NCBI GenBank assembly: GCA_963383645.1
Contig: OY726560.1
Coordinates: forward strand, 68,263,023-68,327,022
Length of the DNA: 64,000 nt
Source: Muscardinus avellanarius
Lineage: Eukaryota > Chordata > Mammalia > Rodentia > Gliridae
Direction: 5' to 3'
Shown: piece after piece, positions 44,229 through 56,249 of the stretch
Numbering within the stretch: the first letter of the stretch is position 1
Layout of the letters: each line of letters begins with the position of its first letter
Notes under the pieces: generated by a model
What the model was told of the DNA's origin: nothing
The model's input: only the letters and a program-made list of their open reading frames with translations
Database searches by the model: none
Made by a program: the position numbers and the translations under genes

Positions 44229-44457
44229 ACGCGGCATGCACAGAGAAATATTGCAGAAAATAAAAACCAGATGCTTCCCCTAATCAGCAATAACTAGGAG
44301 GAAAGGGGTAACAGGAAGAGGTTGAGTTATAGAAAGAGCCCTTTAGCAAAGCAAGGCAATTAAGGTGACCAATCAGAGGGTATGGAATAGGGGAGGATGG
44401 AGGCTCTTTAAAACTCAGGAGGTACATAAACAAATGTATCAAAGTTAATCACCAAAC

Positions 44458-44611
44458 CAGCATGAGATCGAGGGAGGGGGAGAGAATGGGATGGGGATTG
44501 GATGAGGGCTAATTGGATGATGTGTGCTTATATATCCTCTCAAGTCTTGTATTTCAATGTGATATATGATTACAATGCACCAATAAAAATAAATAAATAA
44601 TAATAATAAAA
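44458..44611 (+). mobile_element. L1-like 3' end inside the composite element
   Basis: GAGGGAGGGGGAGAGAATGGGATGGGG-type G-rich sequence, a GGGCTAATTGG word, then GATATATGATTACAATGC and the ACCAATAAAA tail. The reversed L1 end at 37006-37170 has the same order (GGGGCTAACTGGGC, ATGATGTATGAATAC, GTGCACCAATAAAA). Confidence 0.85.
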
Positions 44612-44631
44612 TAAAATATCAACAGATTTTC
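44612..44631. repeat. Target-site duplication, right copy (composite element)
   Basis: Identical to 43707-43726; follows the A-rich tail directly. Confidence 0.95.
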
Positions 44632-45124
44632 TGGAAGCTTAAAAACAAAAATACATAACTTTTGTTCTCCCTAATCCCACCTTTTCCTGAAGCTGTTGTG
44701 GCCTTTTCTGCCTACTTGCCCCAGATATAGGGTCTATATTGTACATATTCCTAGGGTCCCTTGAACATACATAGAGCATATGGTATGGATGTGGGACTAA
44801 TTTATTAGACTAAAAGACAACCTTACATGATGCTAGGATAATGGGTGGGTTTTATTTGAATTTTTCCCCCTCAAGAAAGATTCATGCATGCTCCTTGACT
44901 TGTGATGGACTTGTGTTATCATGATGAACCCATGTAATTCACCTAATTTACCATAACTTCGCCTATCCTACATTCAGTGTGCTCAAAACATTTACACTTT
45001 CCTATAGTTGGGAAAATTATCAAACACAAGGTCTATAGTGCAGAATATCTCAATTAATTTATTGAATACTGTACTGAAGGTGAGAAACAATGGCTGTATG
45101 GGTACTCTAACTGCCATTGTAAAT
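44632..45124. other. Unassigned sequence
   Basis: No gene or repeat recognised. Confidence 0.5.
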
Positions 45125-45556
45125 TGGGGGCTTTCTGTATCAAAGTCCTCAATTCCAATATCTCAGAAGAGGACCTTAGTTGGAAATAGGGATATTGCAG
45201 ATATAATTATTATATTGCAGATATAATTATTAAAATTTAGTCTCACAGGAGTAGGGAGTACCCTGATCCATTATGACTGGTACCATTATAAAAAGATTAT
45301 AAAACAGAGATTTACTAGGAAAACACCATATGACAACAAAGGCAGAGATGAGAGCTACAGCACTGAAAGAAACAGCAAATATTGCCAGCAAGCCAGATGT
45401 AGTTGGGAGGCTGAGACAGGAGGATAACAAGTTTGAGGACAGACTTAGGAGCTTAGCAAGAATCTCAGAAACCTAATGAGGCCCTGTTTTGGAATAAATA
45501 ATATGGCTGGGAATGTAGCTCAGAGGGAGAATGCCCCTGGGTTCAATCCCTAGCAC

Positions 45557-45591
<35 letters not shown>

Positions 45592-45850
45592 AGAAGAAGA
45601 AGAGAAAAAGAAATAAAGGAGAAGAAAGAAAAAAGGAAGAGAAAGGAAGGAAGGAAGAAAGGAAGGAAGAAAAGTTGCCAGCAGACCACCAGAAGCCAGG
45701 GACAGCCAAAAAATCCCAAGTGGTTTCATAGAGAAGCACAGTCCTGCCAACATCTTGATTTCAGGGATAGTCTCCCAAACTATGAGACTGCATTTCTGTT
45801 GTGACTCTGTGGTACTTTTTCATGAAAGCCCTAGAAAGGTAATGCAGTAG
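45125..45850 (+). mobile_element. MLT1-type MaLR LTR split by a SINE
   Basis: Forward MLT1 order: AGTCCTCAATTCCAATATCTCAGAA, then GGAAATAGGGATATTGCAGATATAATTA, GGCAGAGATGAGAG, then after the SINE CCAGCAGACCACCAGAAGCC, CCTGCCAACATCTTGATTTC and CTGTGGTACTTTTTCATG. A short internal duplication, ATATTGCAGATATAATTATT, is present near 45190-45230. Confidence 0.85.
45391..45674 (+). mobile_element. B1-dID SINE nested in MLT1, long purine tail
   Basis: The B1 part is shortened (AGCCAGATGTAGTTGGGAGGC). The ID module is ATGGCTGGGAATGTAGCTCAGAGG to CAATCCCTAGCACC, followed by a run of about 30 A and GAA/GGAA repeats to 45674. TTGCCAGCA flanks at 45382-45390 and 45675-45683. Confidence 0.92.
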
Positions 45851-47084
45851 GGATAGAAAATAAAAGTATTGACAAAAACAAAAAGGATCTGTACTTCCCC
45901 TTAGGTTTAATAATAATGAAAACATTAACAAAATAACTGTCTTTGTTGAAGGACTTTAAATGATCAGGCCCTGCTTCAAATAATTGTATCCCTCAATCCT
46001 CACAAAAGTTCATGGGATTAATATTACTAGTACTGGGAAGGTAAATTTGAACTGACTCTGGGATGAAGAGGGAAGAGCCCTGATTGAGTTTTCTCTAATT
46101 TCTGTGTTGAAACTATTCTGACATGGTCCTTCGAGAAAGAGACCTTAGTGATATCAACCAGCTCATAAATTTCCTGAAAATTTAACCTTCATTCTCATGA
46201 GTCAGTGTGAACCAGATCCATTACACTACTGGCTATTACTGACTTCACTTAATTAATGAGTGCATTAAGCATGGCTTGATTAAGAGCATCAGCTTATCGA
46301 AGGTTACAGCCTGATAGGAAACCAAACATAAATGACAGGGTAGCCAGGCACTAGACCACAGATTCATCCAGATACAGTAATAACAGTTTGCATAGGGGTT
46401 TACAGGCCGGATGCAGAAGACTTTCCATTACACACACAGTTGTATTGCCCTGAATACATTGAATCAGGTACACTTTACTTTTCTAACAAACAAGTTTTCT
46501 GTCACAAATGTAGAAAACTATAAATATTCCATTTCCAAAAGGAAATAAAGACCTATTGCTGGACACTAGCAACAACCCCCCTTGGCACACTTTGGAGGGG
46601 CTGCAAAGCCAAGAAGAAGCAGTACCAGTGGCTCCAGCAAGCTGTCTCCATTTTCTTGTTCTGACTTCAAAAAGCCTCCTGGAGTCAGCGGCCTGTTTCG
46701 TGTGTCATCTCTGTGCATCTCAACATGGAAGTGGATACTACCAAGAATGCTCATAGTACAGGGTTGAGATAGCATCTTCTACCAGCTCCCTCTATCACTT
46801 CTGCCACAACCAGGACACCTGCCACACGGGGCCTGCCACACCTGCCACACCTGGGCCTCATCTTCTCCAGTGAACACACACTTAAATAACACATTTAATT
46901 AACAATGGGATGACTGTTTGTACGGCTTTGAGCTAAGTATTCTTATCCTCTGCCATCCCAATTACAGTCTCTAAGAAACAAACCCTTTTCAACATCATAG
47001 AATTTCCAGAACAACATTGAATCTTTATTGGACATTGAGCCTATGACTTAGGAAACAAAAACTCATATCTGGTTTACTTTGTTT
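45851..47084. other. Unassigned sequence
   Basis: Possible MIR scrap near 45960-46040. A short tandem of CCTGCCACAC lies near 46818-46850. The frames at 46556-46775 overlap on three registers and have no family features, so they are not called as genes. Confidence 0.5.
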
Positions 47085-47420
47085 TGAGCTGATACAACAA
47101 AATACCAGAACTGAGTAATTTATAAAGAACAAAAGTTTATTTTTCGCAGCTCTGCAGGCTGGAAAGTCCAAGCTCAAGGAGTTGGCATCTGGTCTGGTGT
47201 GGACCTTCTTGCTTCATCTTCACATGACAGAAGGAAGAAGGAAGAAGGGAAAGCTAGAATGCTGGGTGAAGACTCTTCTCATAGGACCTTAATTCCATGC
47301 AAAGGGGGGCAGTTCTCTTGACGTGATCATCTCCTGAATACCTCACTTCTTAATACCCTCACACTGGTGTCAACTTCTGAATTTTAGAGGAGATGCATTC
47401 AAACCAAAGAAACTCCATTT
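47085..47420 (-). mobile_element. MaLR (MST/MLT1-type) LTR, reverse
   Basis: Reversed LTR words TTGAGCTGATACAACAAAATACCAGAACTGAGTAATTTATAAAG, then CTCTGCAGGCTGGAAAGTCCAAG, CTTCACATGACAGAAGG, and an ending GAATTTTAGAGGAGATGCATTCAAACC. Confidence 0.75.
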
Positions 47421-47559
47421 CTTTTTATTTCAATAAAAAGCACGATGCAGGGATTTGACATTCGTTTGCTAAAATTATTAGAGTAAGTGAGCCATCTATT
47501 CCTGCATTTTGTTTCTAAGTGTATTGATAAAAAATAATACAAGAGCCTATATTAAATGC
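47421..47559. other. Unassigned sequence
   Basis: Nothing recognised. Confidence 0.4.
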
Positions 47560-47632
47560 TGTATGCATATATTCTTCTATCATTGAACTTCATCCTGATG
47601 TATGATTACAATGAACCAATAAAAATAGTATA
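47560..47632 (+). mobile_element. Severely 5'-truncated L1 3' end
   Basis: CTTCATCCTGATGTATGATTACAATGAACCAATAAAAATAG, the shared L1 tail, about 70 bp in all, almost identical to the scrap at 13580-13650. Confidence 0.72.
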
Positions 47633-48334
47633 AGAATCGAGAAATTCAGTGTCAATGTTAGACACATAGTTGAGTTTTTAAGTTCAGGTGAGATTCATCA
47701 GAAAGTCTAAAAACAAAAAACCCTCAGGAGAATAAATGGTATTGAAATCTTTAAGTATTAACAGACAGCAGGAACAAATTCTTGGCTTCAAAAAATACAA
47801 ATTTCCAGCTTCTTCTGATAGAGATTAAGATCTGAACTGTCAATGGCCATTACAGAGAGAAAAAGAACCTTAACTGTATGACTGTCAAAAAGAGAAGGTC
47901 GCGCAAAGTTCACTGGTTTACTGTAGTTTGTACAGAAAGATCAAATGACGGAGTCCCTAGCCAGTCTAAGTAATGAGGATGATAAAATAGCATGATTTGT
48001 TCTTCATTGTAAAGATTAACAGACCCAGTCACTCCCTTACGCAACATGCTCATGATGGATGGGGACCCACGAAGATAAATAGTGTCGCCCTGCACTCTCT
48101 CAGTAGTACTAGAACACCTCCTCTTCCAGTTATCATCTTTTCAGGTCTTTGGGCTTTGTAATTAAATGCATACTTTTGTTAATTTCTTCTATTTCGCTAC
48201 ATTACAGGAAGTCTGCTTCACTCATCTTTGCAAAGCTAACACTCTCTATAGAGCCATGCATCTGGAAATAAATGAGGAATTTAAAGCTTTCCAATTATAA
48301 TAATCTAGATAATAAAATGCCACTCCTACCCTTC
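47633..48334. other. Unassigned sequence
   Basis: No gene or repeat recognised. Confidence 0.5.
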
Positions 48335-48500
48335 TGGTAATGCCTATATTATTTCTTCTAAAATTCTGATAGCTACAATTTTTAAGCCAGGGATTGTGCT
48401 TTATCTTATTTTGTACTTGCAACTAACCTGTGTGACATAAGTATACTTCTCCATTTTATTAGCAAACTAAAGCTTACATTACTAGAATTCTATGCATTAG
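48335..48500 (-). mobile_element. MIR fragment, reverse (tentative)
   Basis: AAGCCAGGGATTGTGCTTTATC, then CTTGCAACTAACCTGTGTGACATAAG, then CTTCTCCATTTTATTAGCAAACTAAAGC match the reversed MIR order loosely. Confidence 0.55.
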
Positions 48501-48540
48501 TTATTCCATAGTTAATAAAAAAGATTTGGGCATCATTTTA

Positions 48541-48622
48541 ATTTTTTTTCTATTTATTTTAAGTGCTAGAGATCTAATTTCAGGGCTCCCAAATGCTGAA
48601 CAAACTCTCTTTACCCAGCTCA
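48541..48622 (-). mobile_element. Old ID-type SINE, reverse
   Basis: TTAAGTGCTAGAGATCTAATTTCAGGGC to CTCTCTTTACCCAGCTC resembles a decayed reversed ID element. Confidence 0.6.
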
Positions 48623-50452
48623 TTAAGCATCATTCCTAAAAGCTTTAAACTCTGGGATCAAGTAGTGGTGTTGTCTCTCATAAGCATACTGGTATGTGAA
48701 ATTATTCTTGTGTAATAGCTTCTTTCCCAATTGAAACCATTTCCCCATTTTATGGTAATTTTTTCCTTTCTGATTACTTGGCATGAAGGGGCTTCTAACT
48801 CATGGATGCCTCCTGTGCTAAGGGAATAAATGAACAATGCATTTGTGAAAAATCACAAAGAATTATGTTCAACAACACTGCATGCTGAAAATGGAACCAG
48901 GAAGGTGAAGTCACCTTGAACTTTGACAGAGAAATTCTCCCAACTTCCTTTTTAAATTTGAGGTGGGGTACCTGAAACCATGAAATTCCCCTTTATTTTC
49001 ACAATTAAGCAATTCTTCTGTATTTTGTCGGAGGAATAAAAATATAGCTGTCAAATAATACCACCATATCAAATAACAACCACCACAAAGGTAGAACAAT
49101 TAGGCTTTTTCTCAAATGTACAGGTTGCCCCTGCAGATTAAGCTGCTCTAAAGGTTCATGGATTCAGAGGGATTTCTTCTTTGTTTAGGTGTCTGGTTGT
49201 CAAAAAAGGAACTGGTAATGTGTAATATTTCTTAAAATGTTATAAAATACTTTATGGCTGTTTTCTTACTGTATCAGTGTGTAGTCTCTTCCATTCAGAA
49301 AAAGCATCTGTAGGTGCCGAGGAAGGGCCTCCTAGTTGATGTCAAGCATGGCATGACTTTGGTTTAAACCAAACCACCTCTGAAAAGAATCTATGCTTCA
49401 TCCTTAGCAAAAGATACATATATGGGCTATTGTAGGAAAACAGAAGAGGAATAAAAACTTGGGAAAGGACATTACCCAGAAGCTTTAAGTGCAATAAATG
49501 TCCTGGTCTGCATTCCTTTGACACCTGCCCAGGCATCTGATCACTTTTTATGTTGACTTCATCTTAACCAGAAGGAAGATATTGATTTGCTCTATAAAAT
49601 ATATCTGACTTAAGTTGCCCCTTTCAAAAACTGTAGTTTCCACTATGATTTTTTAAAAAAATTGGTTGGATCTCTTACTCTACTTTTATTTTTTAGGATT
49701 ATCTCAGTATGATGAATCCTGAGTTATTATTTGAAGTTTTAACCAAAGAGAATAATGTTGAATATTTCAATTCAGCTGTCTACAATATACTTTCAAGCCT
49801 GCCAGCACTTTAAATGATTTTAAAATCACGTTTAGCTTAGGAACATATGAAACATACAGGTGTGTGTTGATGGGGGTATCTTTGTTTGATATTCCTTATA
49901 TGCTTACAGCCAACACACCTTTGGGAAAGTAAATACTTTGATGCTGTCTTTAACTGACATGTATTCTAACATTAAAAATATTATTTAGAGGACACTCTTA
50001 AATAAAACAAGGTTTACTTGGCATTTACAGAAAGATCATGTTGGCTTGTAAAGTACCCTTGATGTTTCTAGTTAATCAATATTGATTACTTTCATTAGTT
50101 AGGTAAGAACACTTGATTTAAATGAGTCATAGCAGCTTTGATATTCATGTCATTAAGGAAAAGATGTAGATATTCTTTCTTGGTCAAATAGGGAGTGCCT
50201 GCAACTTGCAGTTAAACCGATGACTACCTTCTGTCTTATTCACTTTATAGAAGCCCCAAAAGTGCTCTTTTATTTTTCTGTAATTGACTTGTGTGATTTC
50301 CCTATACTCTTTGCACAAAGCCTATTTGTGTTTTAGTTTTAAAATGCCATTGAATACATACTATTGTATGCAGTGGAGAGAAAACGCTCACAGAAGAGAG
50401 ATTTTGGTTTGTGTGATGCTAGGCAGAATGGGGCTAGAAAATATTTCCTGGG
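48623..50452. other. Unassigned sequence
   Basis: About 1.8 kb with no repeat or gene recognised. Confidence 0.5.
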
Positions 50453-50637
50453 AGCCAGGCATGGTGGCACATGCCTCACATCTCAGTACTTGGGAGGCTA
50501 AGATATGAGGATCACAGGTGTGGGGCCAACATGCAGTAGCTTAATGGGACCCTGTTTCAAAATAAAGAATAAAAAGGTCTGAGGGTCTATTACAGAGGTA
50601 TACTGCCCTTGGGTTCAACCTCCAATACTAGAAAAAG
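50453..50637 (+). mobile_element. B1-dID composite SINE
   Basis: GAGCCAGGCATGGTGGCACATGCC to AAGGTCTGAGGGTCTATTACAGAGG and CAACCTCCAATAC. Confidence 0.85.
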
Positions 50638-50640
50638 AAT

Positions 50641-52101
50641 GTTGTGGGTTTAAATCCATGCCTTTCAGGAATGACAATAGATTAAAAGTTTGTAGCTGAA
50701 GTTTGTAGAACAGCTGTATGTCCAGGCTGCAGCTCTGGATTTGAACTATTGGGCCTGATTAAGGTCAGCAAGTTAAGGTCAGTAAGTCCGGGTTCTGAAG
50801 GACTATAGCAGTGTCCAGCTTGAGGAGCTTCTGCTGGGCTGGGGAACTGTAGTCATTGCTTCCTACTTGTCACACCAATATACCCATCAGGTGAGAGCCA
50901 GCATCCAAAATTTCAGCTAACATCTCATTCATGTGGTCTCAGTAACCCCAAACCATTGATAGTTTCAGGTGGTTGAGAGGACAAAGTCAGGTGGAAAGAG
51001 AATCCCACTGACCAGAAACTAACCCTTCTTTCACCTTCTAAAACACCCTTTTTTCACCTTCTAAAGTCACTCAAAGCTAAGAGAGAGAAAAAATTGCCAT
51101 GGGAGCAGCATTATCTCTGAAAATATTCCAAAGATTTCCCAGAGAGAGAGAGGGTGGGAAACTTAGCTCAGGAACAGGAGGATCTTTACATGTAACAAAA
51201 TAGAATTTCAGCATGTATTAGTAGACAGATGGAGATTTATTTAGGAAACTAAGGGAGAATGTGAGTGATCTCAAGTGAGAGGGACACATTTGGCCACTTC
51301 CTGGCTCTGCTCTTAAAGAAATCTTGTCAAGGTATGGTTATATAGGGATAACCCCAGTGATTTGGAGATGGTTTATGGTTATCTGGTCATTTGCAGGATT
51401 CTTAGGTTGACAAGGTCTCCATTATCTGATTAATAGATAATGTTGGAAAGTCCCCTAAATAAGTTTCTCAGAATATCCTATCTCTTTCTTCTCTTAAACT
51501 CTTTACTGGTGGAATAACTAATGGTGTACCAGATAGATCTACAAATTTCTCAGAAATGTGTGAGTGATATACCTGGGAAAGAGACTGTCTTGGGGAAAGA
51601 GACAATCCTGTATGTGAAACTTTATATTTTCTAGTCCCTTTTTTATGTCACCTTTCTACCTGTTTTCTTCTATCTACAAATGATAATATTAAGATGATAC
51701 TTCTTTACCACTTAAATTATTAAATGATTTCAACTGAGAGGAACTAGAAAGGCTAAGGACATGTCTGAAATGCCATCTATGGGAAAGTCTGATTGCTAGG
51801 TTTTGAGGCCTTATTCCAGTTATTTATTTTTCCTTTATCCAATGAAGACAGGAAAGAATGTCCTCATCTCGATATTCAATGGTACTTCTTTAAGGAAACA
51901 TTTATATGGAGAGTCTGAGAAATGATGCTATTGTTTCAGAACGCAAAACCTGACTATATTAGGATCTGATGTTGGGCCGTATCAAGATCAGTATATTATT
52001 GAATAAAACTTCAGAAAAATTTCTTAGTAATGATAGAAAAAAATAGAAGGCAAGAGAAGCTCTAAGGCATTGGGGAAAGAAGGTTGATAAGAAATTGATA
52101 A
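50641..52101. other. Unassigned sequence, possibly LTR-like
   Basis: No gene recognised. A TTTATTTAGGAAAC word near 51237 would be the reversed polyadenylation signal of an old LTR, but no ends or duplication are visible. Confidence 0.4.
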
Positions 52102-52315
52102 AAGGCGAGCATGGTGATACACATCTGTAATCTCATTACTTGTAATCAAGGCTGAGACTGGAAAATCATAGGTTTGAGGACAGCCTCAAAAAGTAGTGAG
52201 ACTATCATCAACCTAGCAAGACCCTGTTTCCAAAAATTAAAATGAATAAGATAAAATAAAATAGGGTTGGAGTGTAGCCAGGAGGTCGAACACCTCTGAG
52301 TTCCATTCCCAGTAC

Positions 52316-52319
<4 letters not shown>
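52102..52319 (+). mobile_element. B1-dID SINE with expanded purine tail
   Basis: AAAGGCGAGCATGGTGATACAC to AGGGTTGGAGTGTAGCCAGG and CATTCCCAGTACTACACAG. Its tail position holds the large purine tract that follows. Confidence 0.87.
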
Positions 52320-52840
<521 letters not shown>

Positions 52841-52852
52841 TGGATAAACATA

Positions 52853-53050
52853 GCACTGGGCATAGTGGTGCACACTTATAATCCCAGCATTTGGGAAACA
52901 GACAGGAGAATCCAGGTTTGCGGCCAGCCTCAGCTACTTAGTGAGGCCCTCTGCAACTTATGAGGCCATGTTTCAAAATAAAGAATAAAAAATAGGGCTG
53001 GGGGTGTAGCTTGGAGGTAGAATGCTCCTGGGTTCCATCTCCAGTACTGA
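52853..53050 (+). mobile_element. B1-dID composite SINE
   Basis: CACTGGGCATAGTGGTGCACAC to GGGCTGGGGGTGTAGCTTGG and CATCTCCAGTACTG. Confidence 0.92.
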
Positions 53051-53059
53051 AAAAACAAA

Positions 53060-53260
53060 ATAGCCTAGCACATTGACACAGGCTTGTAATCCCCAGTACT
53101 TGAGAGGCTGAGACAAGTGGATCTCAAGTTCAAGGTTAGCCTCAGCAACTTAGCAAGGATCTGTTTCAAAATAAAAAATAAAATAGGACCACTGGAAGTG
53201 CAGCACAAAGGTAGAATGCCCCTGTACCACAATAAGAAGGAAGGAAGGAAGATATAAGAA
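53060..53260 (+). mobile_element. B1-dID composite SINE
   Basis: TAGCCTAGCACATTGACACAGGC head, diverged ID (GGACCACTGGAAGTGCAGCAC), then AAGGAAGG tail. Tandem after the previous SINE. Confidence 0.85.
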
Positions 53261-54468
53261 AGGCTAAAAACATAAATAAGTCACCAACTAACTAAATAAA
53301 TGTGGTATTTGACCAAAGATGACATACTCCTGTTCTCCCTCCCATTAATATTGTTTATTCTGGGAATGGAGGGAGGATGGGAGAAATAAGATCCATTTTC
53401 CAACATATTCCTATTGAACTTACTGTTTTGGTTAAAAAGTGTTTTATTATAATCTAGAATTTTGAAATATACAGAAGTTCATTTTTTGTTTTGATTTAAA
53501 AAACAAATTTTATTTGATACATGGAAACATAATATAATTATTTTCCTTTCTATAATTTGTAATTTAGTGTAGTTTATTTTGATTTTTTAATATCTATCTC
53601 CAGTGTGGCTACTCAGAAGGTCTTTGAAACATCTAAAATGGGGAAAGTAACCTTTGTAAAATGGGATAGAATCAATAACAATGCCGTAGACAATTTTAAA
53701 TGATGAGTTAATTTTTTAAGGTTGATTTATAACTATAGACTAAAGTATGGAGAAACTCAGAAAATTAATGTCATCACATAACTCAAAAATTTTCCATTTC
53801 CTTGAGGGTGGAGAAAGATGAGATGGGACCAAAACTAACAGAAAATAGACAGGAGGTTTTCCTGTCCGAGGCTGCAAACTTCTCTCAGTTTTCTGCAGTG
53901 ACATAATGAATAATGGTCTTAAGGGGACTGTGAACTGTTGTAGGGCCACACCTGAGCGATGTAAGACAGTTAGGAACAAGGAAATTGAGCAGTGGCAGTG
54001 TGGTTAAGCAGTCCTCCCTTCTCACCACCACCCTACTGAGAAATCTGTTTCAAGAGCCTTTTTGTTTCCTGGAATTTGAAATATTTCTGCCTAACCCCCA
54101 GAGAGTCTACATTAGTATTACTGCATTAACATTATTTACATTCATGATTTTTTTTTTTTTGCCCTTCTCAAAGCTTAAGGTGATTTAGTAACTTCAAATT
54201 GGCCAAACCTAATAATCCAAAATACCAACATGAAGACATGGTAACTCTACTGTTGCAAGTTCCTGTGGAACTAAGCACACGTGAACTCTTAGTTTTCTGT
54301 ACCGCTAAAGTTTGGAGTGGCTTTGGAGAATGGCGAGGATCTTTGGTCCTCTGTGCTTCTGTTTCTGGTAGCATTTGCAGTCCCATCGTACAGTTCTTAT
54401 GGATTAAGCCTTGAGATTACACAGAAACCTAATTCCACTTTTAGAGTCTTGGTGATCCCCAAGATTCT
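53261..54468. other. Unassigned sequence
   Basis: No repeat or gene recognised. Frames at 53740-53979, 53985-54188 and 54168-54414 overlap on both strands and lack family features. Confidence 0.5.
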
Positions 54469-54469
54469 T

Positions 54470-54690
54470 TATTTTTTTTTAATAATAGTGCTGGGATTTG
54501 AACCTAAGGGACATTCTATTGCTGAGCTACAACCCCAACGCTAATTAAATTGTTTTTGGAAACAGGGACTGACCAGATTGCTGAGAGCCTCATTAAGTTT
54601 CTGAGGCTGGCTTTGAACCTGTAATCCTACTTTATCAGGCTCCCAACTACTGGTATCACAGAGGGGTGTGCCAACATGCCTGTCTAATTC
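54470..54690 (-). mobile_element. B1-dID composite SINE, reverse
   Basis: T-run, then GTGCTGGGATTTGAACCTAAGGG to GTGTGCCAACATGCCTGTCT. Confidence 0.87.
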
Positions 54691-54832
54691 TTTACTTTCT
54701 GGTGAGATAAGACAGTGTTCCTTCCTTTTCATACTGAAGAGCTGACTGATAGGTTTGAAGTAATAGTGTTAAAATCACAGCTGGCCAGTAAAGAAATAAA
54801 AGCAAGATTTATTTAGCTATTATTTCAATGGT

Positions 54833-54834
<2 letters not shown>

Positions 54835-54879
<45 letters not shown>
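54835..54879. repeat. (TG)n microsatellite
   Basis: About 22 perfect TG units. Confidence 0.95.
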
Positions 54880-54883
<4 letters not shown>

Positions 54884-54904
54884 CCTCAGTATAAAATGGT
54901 TTAA

Positions 54905-55110
54905 GCTAGTTGTGGTGGTAATGCACATCTATAATGCCATTACTTGGAAGGATGATACAGAAGGATTGCAGGTTCAGTGATAGCTTCAGCAATGTAGTGA
55001 ATTTCTATTTCGAATGAAAATAAAATAGGACTGGAGGTATATATAGTTCAGAGTTAGAATACCCCTGGGTTCAATCCCCATTACCATCCCCCCACCACAC
55101 ACACAAACAC
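54905..55110 (+). mobile_element. B1-dID composite SINE
   Basis: AGCTAGTTGTGGTGGTAATGCAC to GGACTGGAGGTATATATAG and CAATCCCCATTACC, then a C/A-rich tail. Confidence 0.82.
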
Positions 55111-56193
55111 CTGGGCTTATTTTCAAAGACAACAAGGAGAAGTGGAAATTAGTAACAAAGGGTCAGGTTGTAGGGCTAAGTGGATAAGAGAAGTCCTGAG
55201 AGGAGAGAGGAGACATCAGTGACACGGGTGGGGATGTGAGATTCTTGCTAAACCAAGTTAATAGAATTCTTGCTAAGTCAGGACAGAGTGATCACATAAC
55301 ATTGAAGATAGGAATTTGATAAGATGAGATTTGATAAGATGTTGAGGGGTATCAGGTGTCAAGGGCAGCGGATGCTCTCTAAATTAACTGATAGTTTTCT
55401 TGCCAAAACTGGGAAACTGAGGCCTGATAAAGATGGCCCAGTTAAGAAGAGGGCTCAGACGAGCTGACTAAAGGTCTGGTGAAGGAAAACAACTTTGTCA
55501 GTAAGAAGGAGGCAGACAGGACCCAGGGAACCTCGATGTCAGTGCTTTCCAAGTAGAGACTGACAGCTCACATACACACAGGGCTCCAGCTCTCACTGCT
55601 ACTTTTCACGGGTGAAAATGACCAAATCGGCTCAACATTCATTCACGTTTTTTGTGATCACGATGGCTTCTCAAGCCAATCAAAGTACTTCAAAGAACAA
55701 TCAAAAGTACAATCAAAGTACAATCAAAGATAGTTAAGCCACTCAATGAAGTACTAATGATGAAACTTTCATCAAAGGAAGTGGAAATACACTTTATTTG
55801 ACCTTGGGAATAAACTTTGTTTTCTTATCTGTATGGGCTAAACTCTGCATCCCAACCCAGTCTTGAAAACTATTTGTCAAACTGTTCAGAGCTGGAACAG
55901 AACAATGAGTATGATTAATTAGCACTCCTTCAAAGAAGCAATGATCAGAGAATGTTTTGCTGATATTTCCCCCTTTAGCATGACTCCTTTCCCAGGGAGG
56001 GAAAAAAAACACCCAGTCTGTGAAGAGTCATTCGACAGATCATGAAGTGAATTCAGAAGGAAGACTGTACAGCGCTGACCCAACAGAACAGATATACTGG
56101 CTTCCTAAGCTCAGCACAGAGGAATGTGAATCCTCTAAGTGTGCATTAAATGAAGAAGCTTATGTGACTTTCCACTATGTTTGTCTATATAAT

Positions 56194-56194
<1 letters not shown>
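55111..56194. other. Unassigned sequence
   Basis: No gene recognised. The part 55390-55560 (AACTGAGGCCTGATAAAGATGGCC, AGCTGACTAAAGGTCTGGTG) looks like decayed LTR or ERV sequence, but I cannot name it. Confidence 0.4.

Positions 56195-56247
<53 letters not shown>
56195..56247. repeat. (ATACAT)n microsatellite
   Basis: About nine perfect ATACAT units. Confidence 0.95.

Positions 56248-56249
<2 letters not shown>

Larger units (their letters stand above)
43727..44611 (+). mobile_element. SVA-like composite retroelement (VNTR + unique + L1 3' end)
   Basis: An 885-bp insertion exactly bounded by a perfect 20-bp target-site duplication (43707-43726, 44612-44631), which shows L1-type retrotransposition. 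Its parts are a GC-rich minisatellite of about ten 50-bp units (43727-44228), a unique middle (44229-44457) with a CCAATCAG box (44369-44376) and TTTAAAA (44407-44413), and a G-rich segment that matches the L1 3' end of this genome (44458-44589, ending ACAATGCACCAATAAAA), then an A-rich tail. It has no coding capacity. By layout it resembles primate SVA/LAVA: a VNTR-bearing, non-autonomous passenger of L1. The alternative is a one-off chimaera made by template switching between an unrelated RNA and L1 RNA; copy number elsewhere would decide. Confidence 0.85.

Noticed and set aside
46556..46775. Possible processed pseudogene or exon
   Set aside because: Open frames exist in several registers on both strands, with no poly-A tail, splice sites or recognisable protein.
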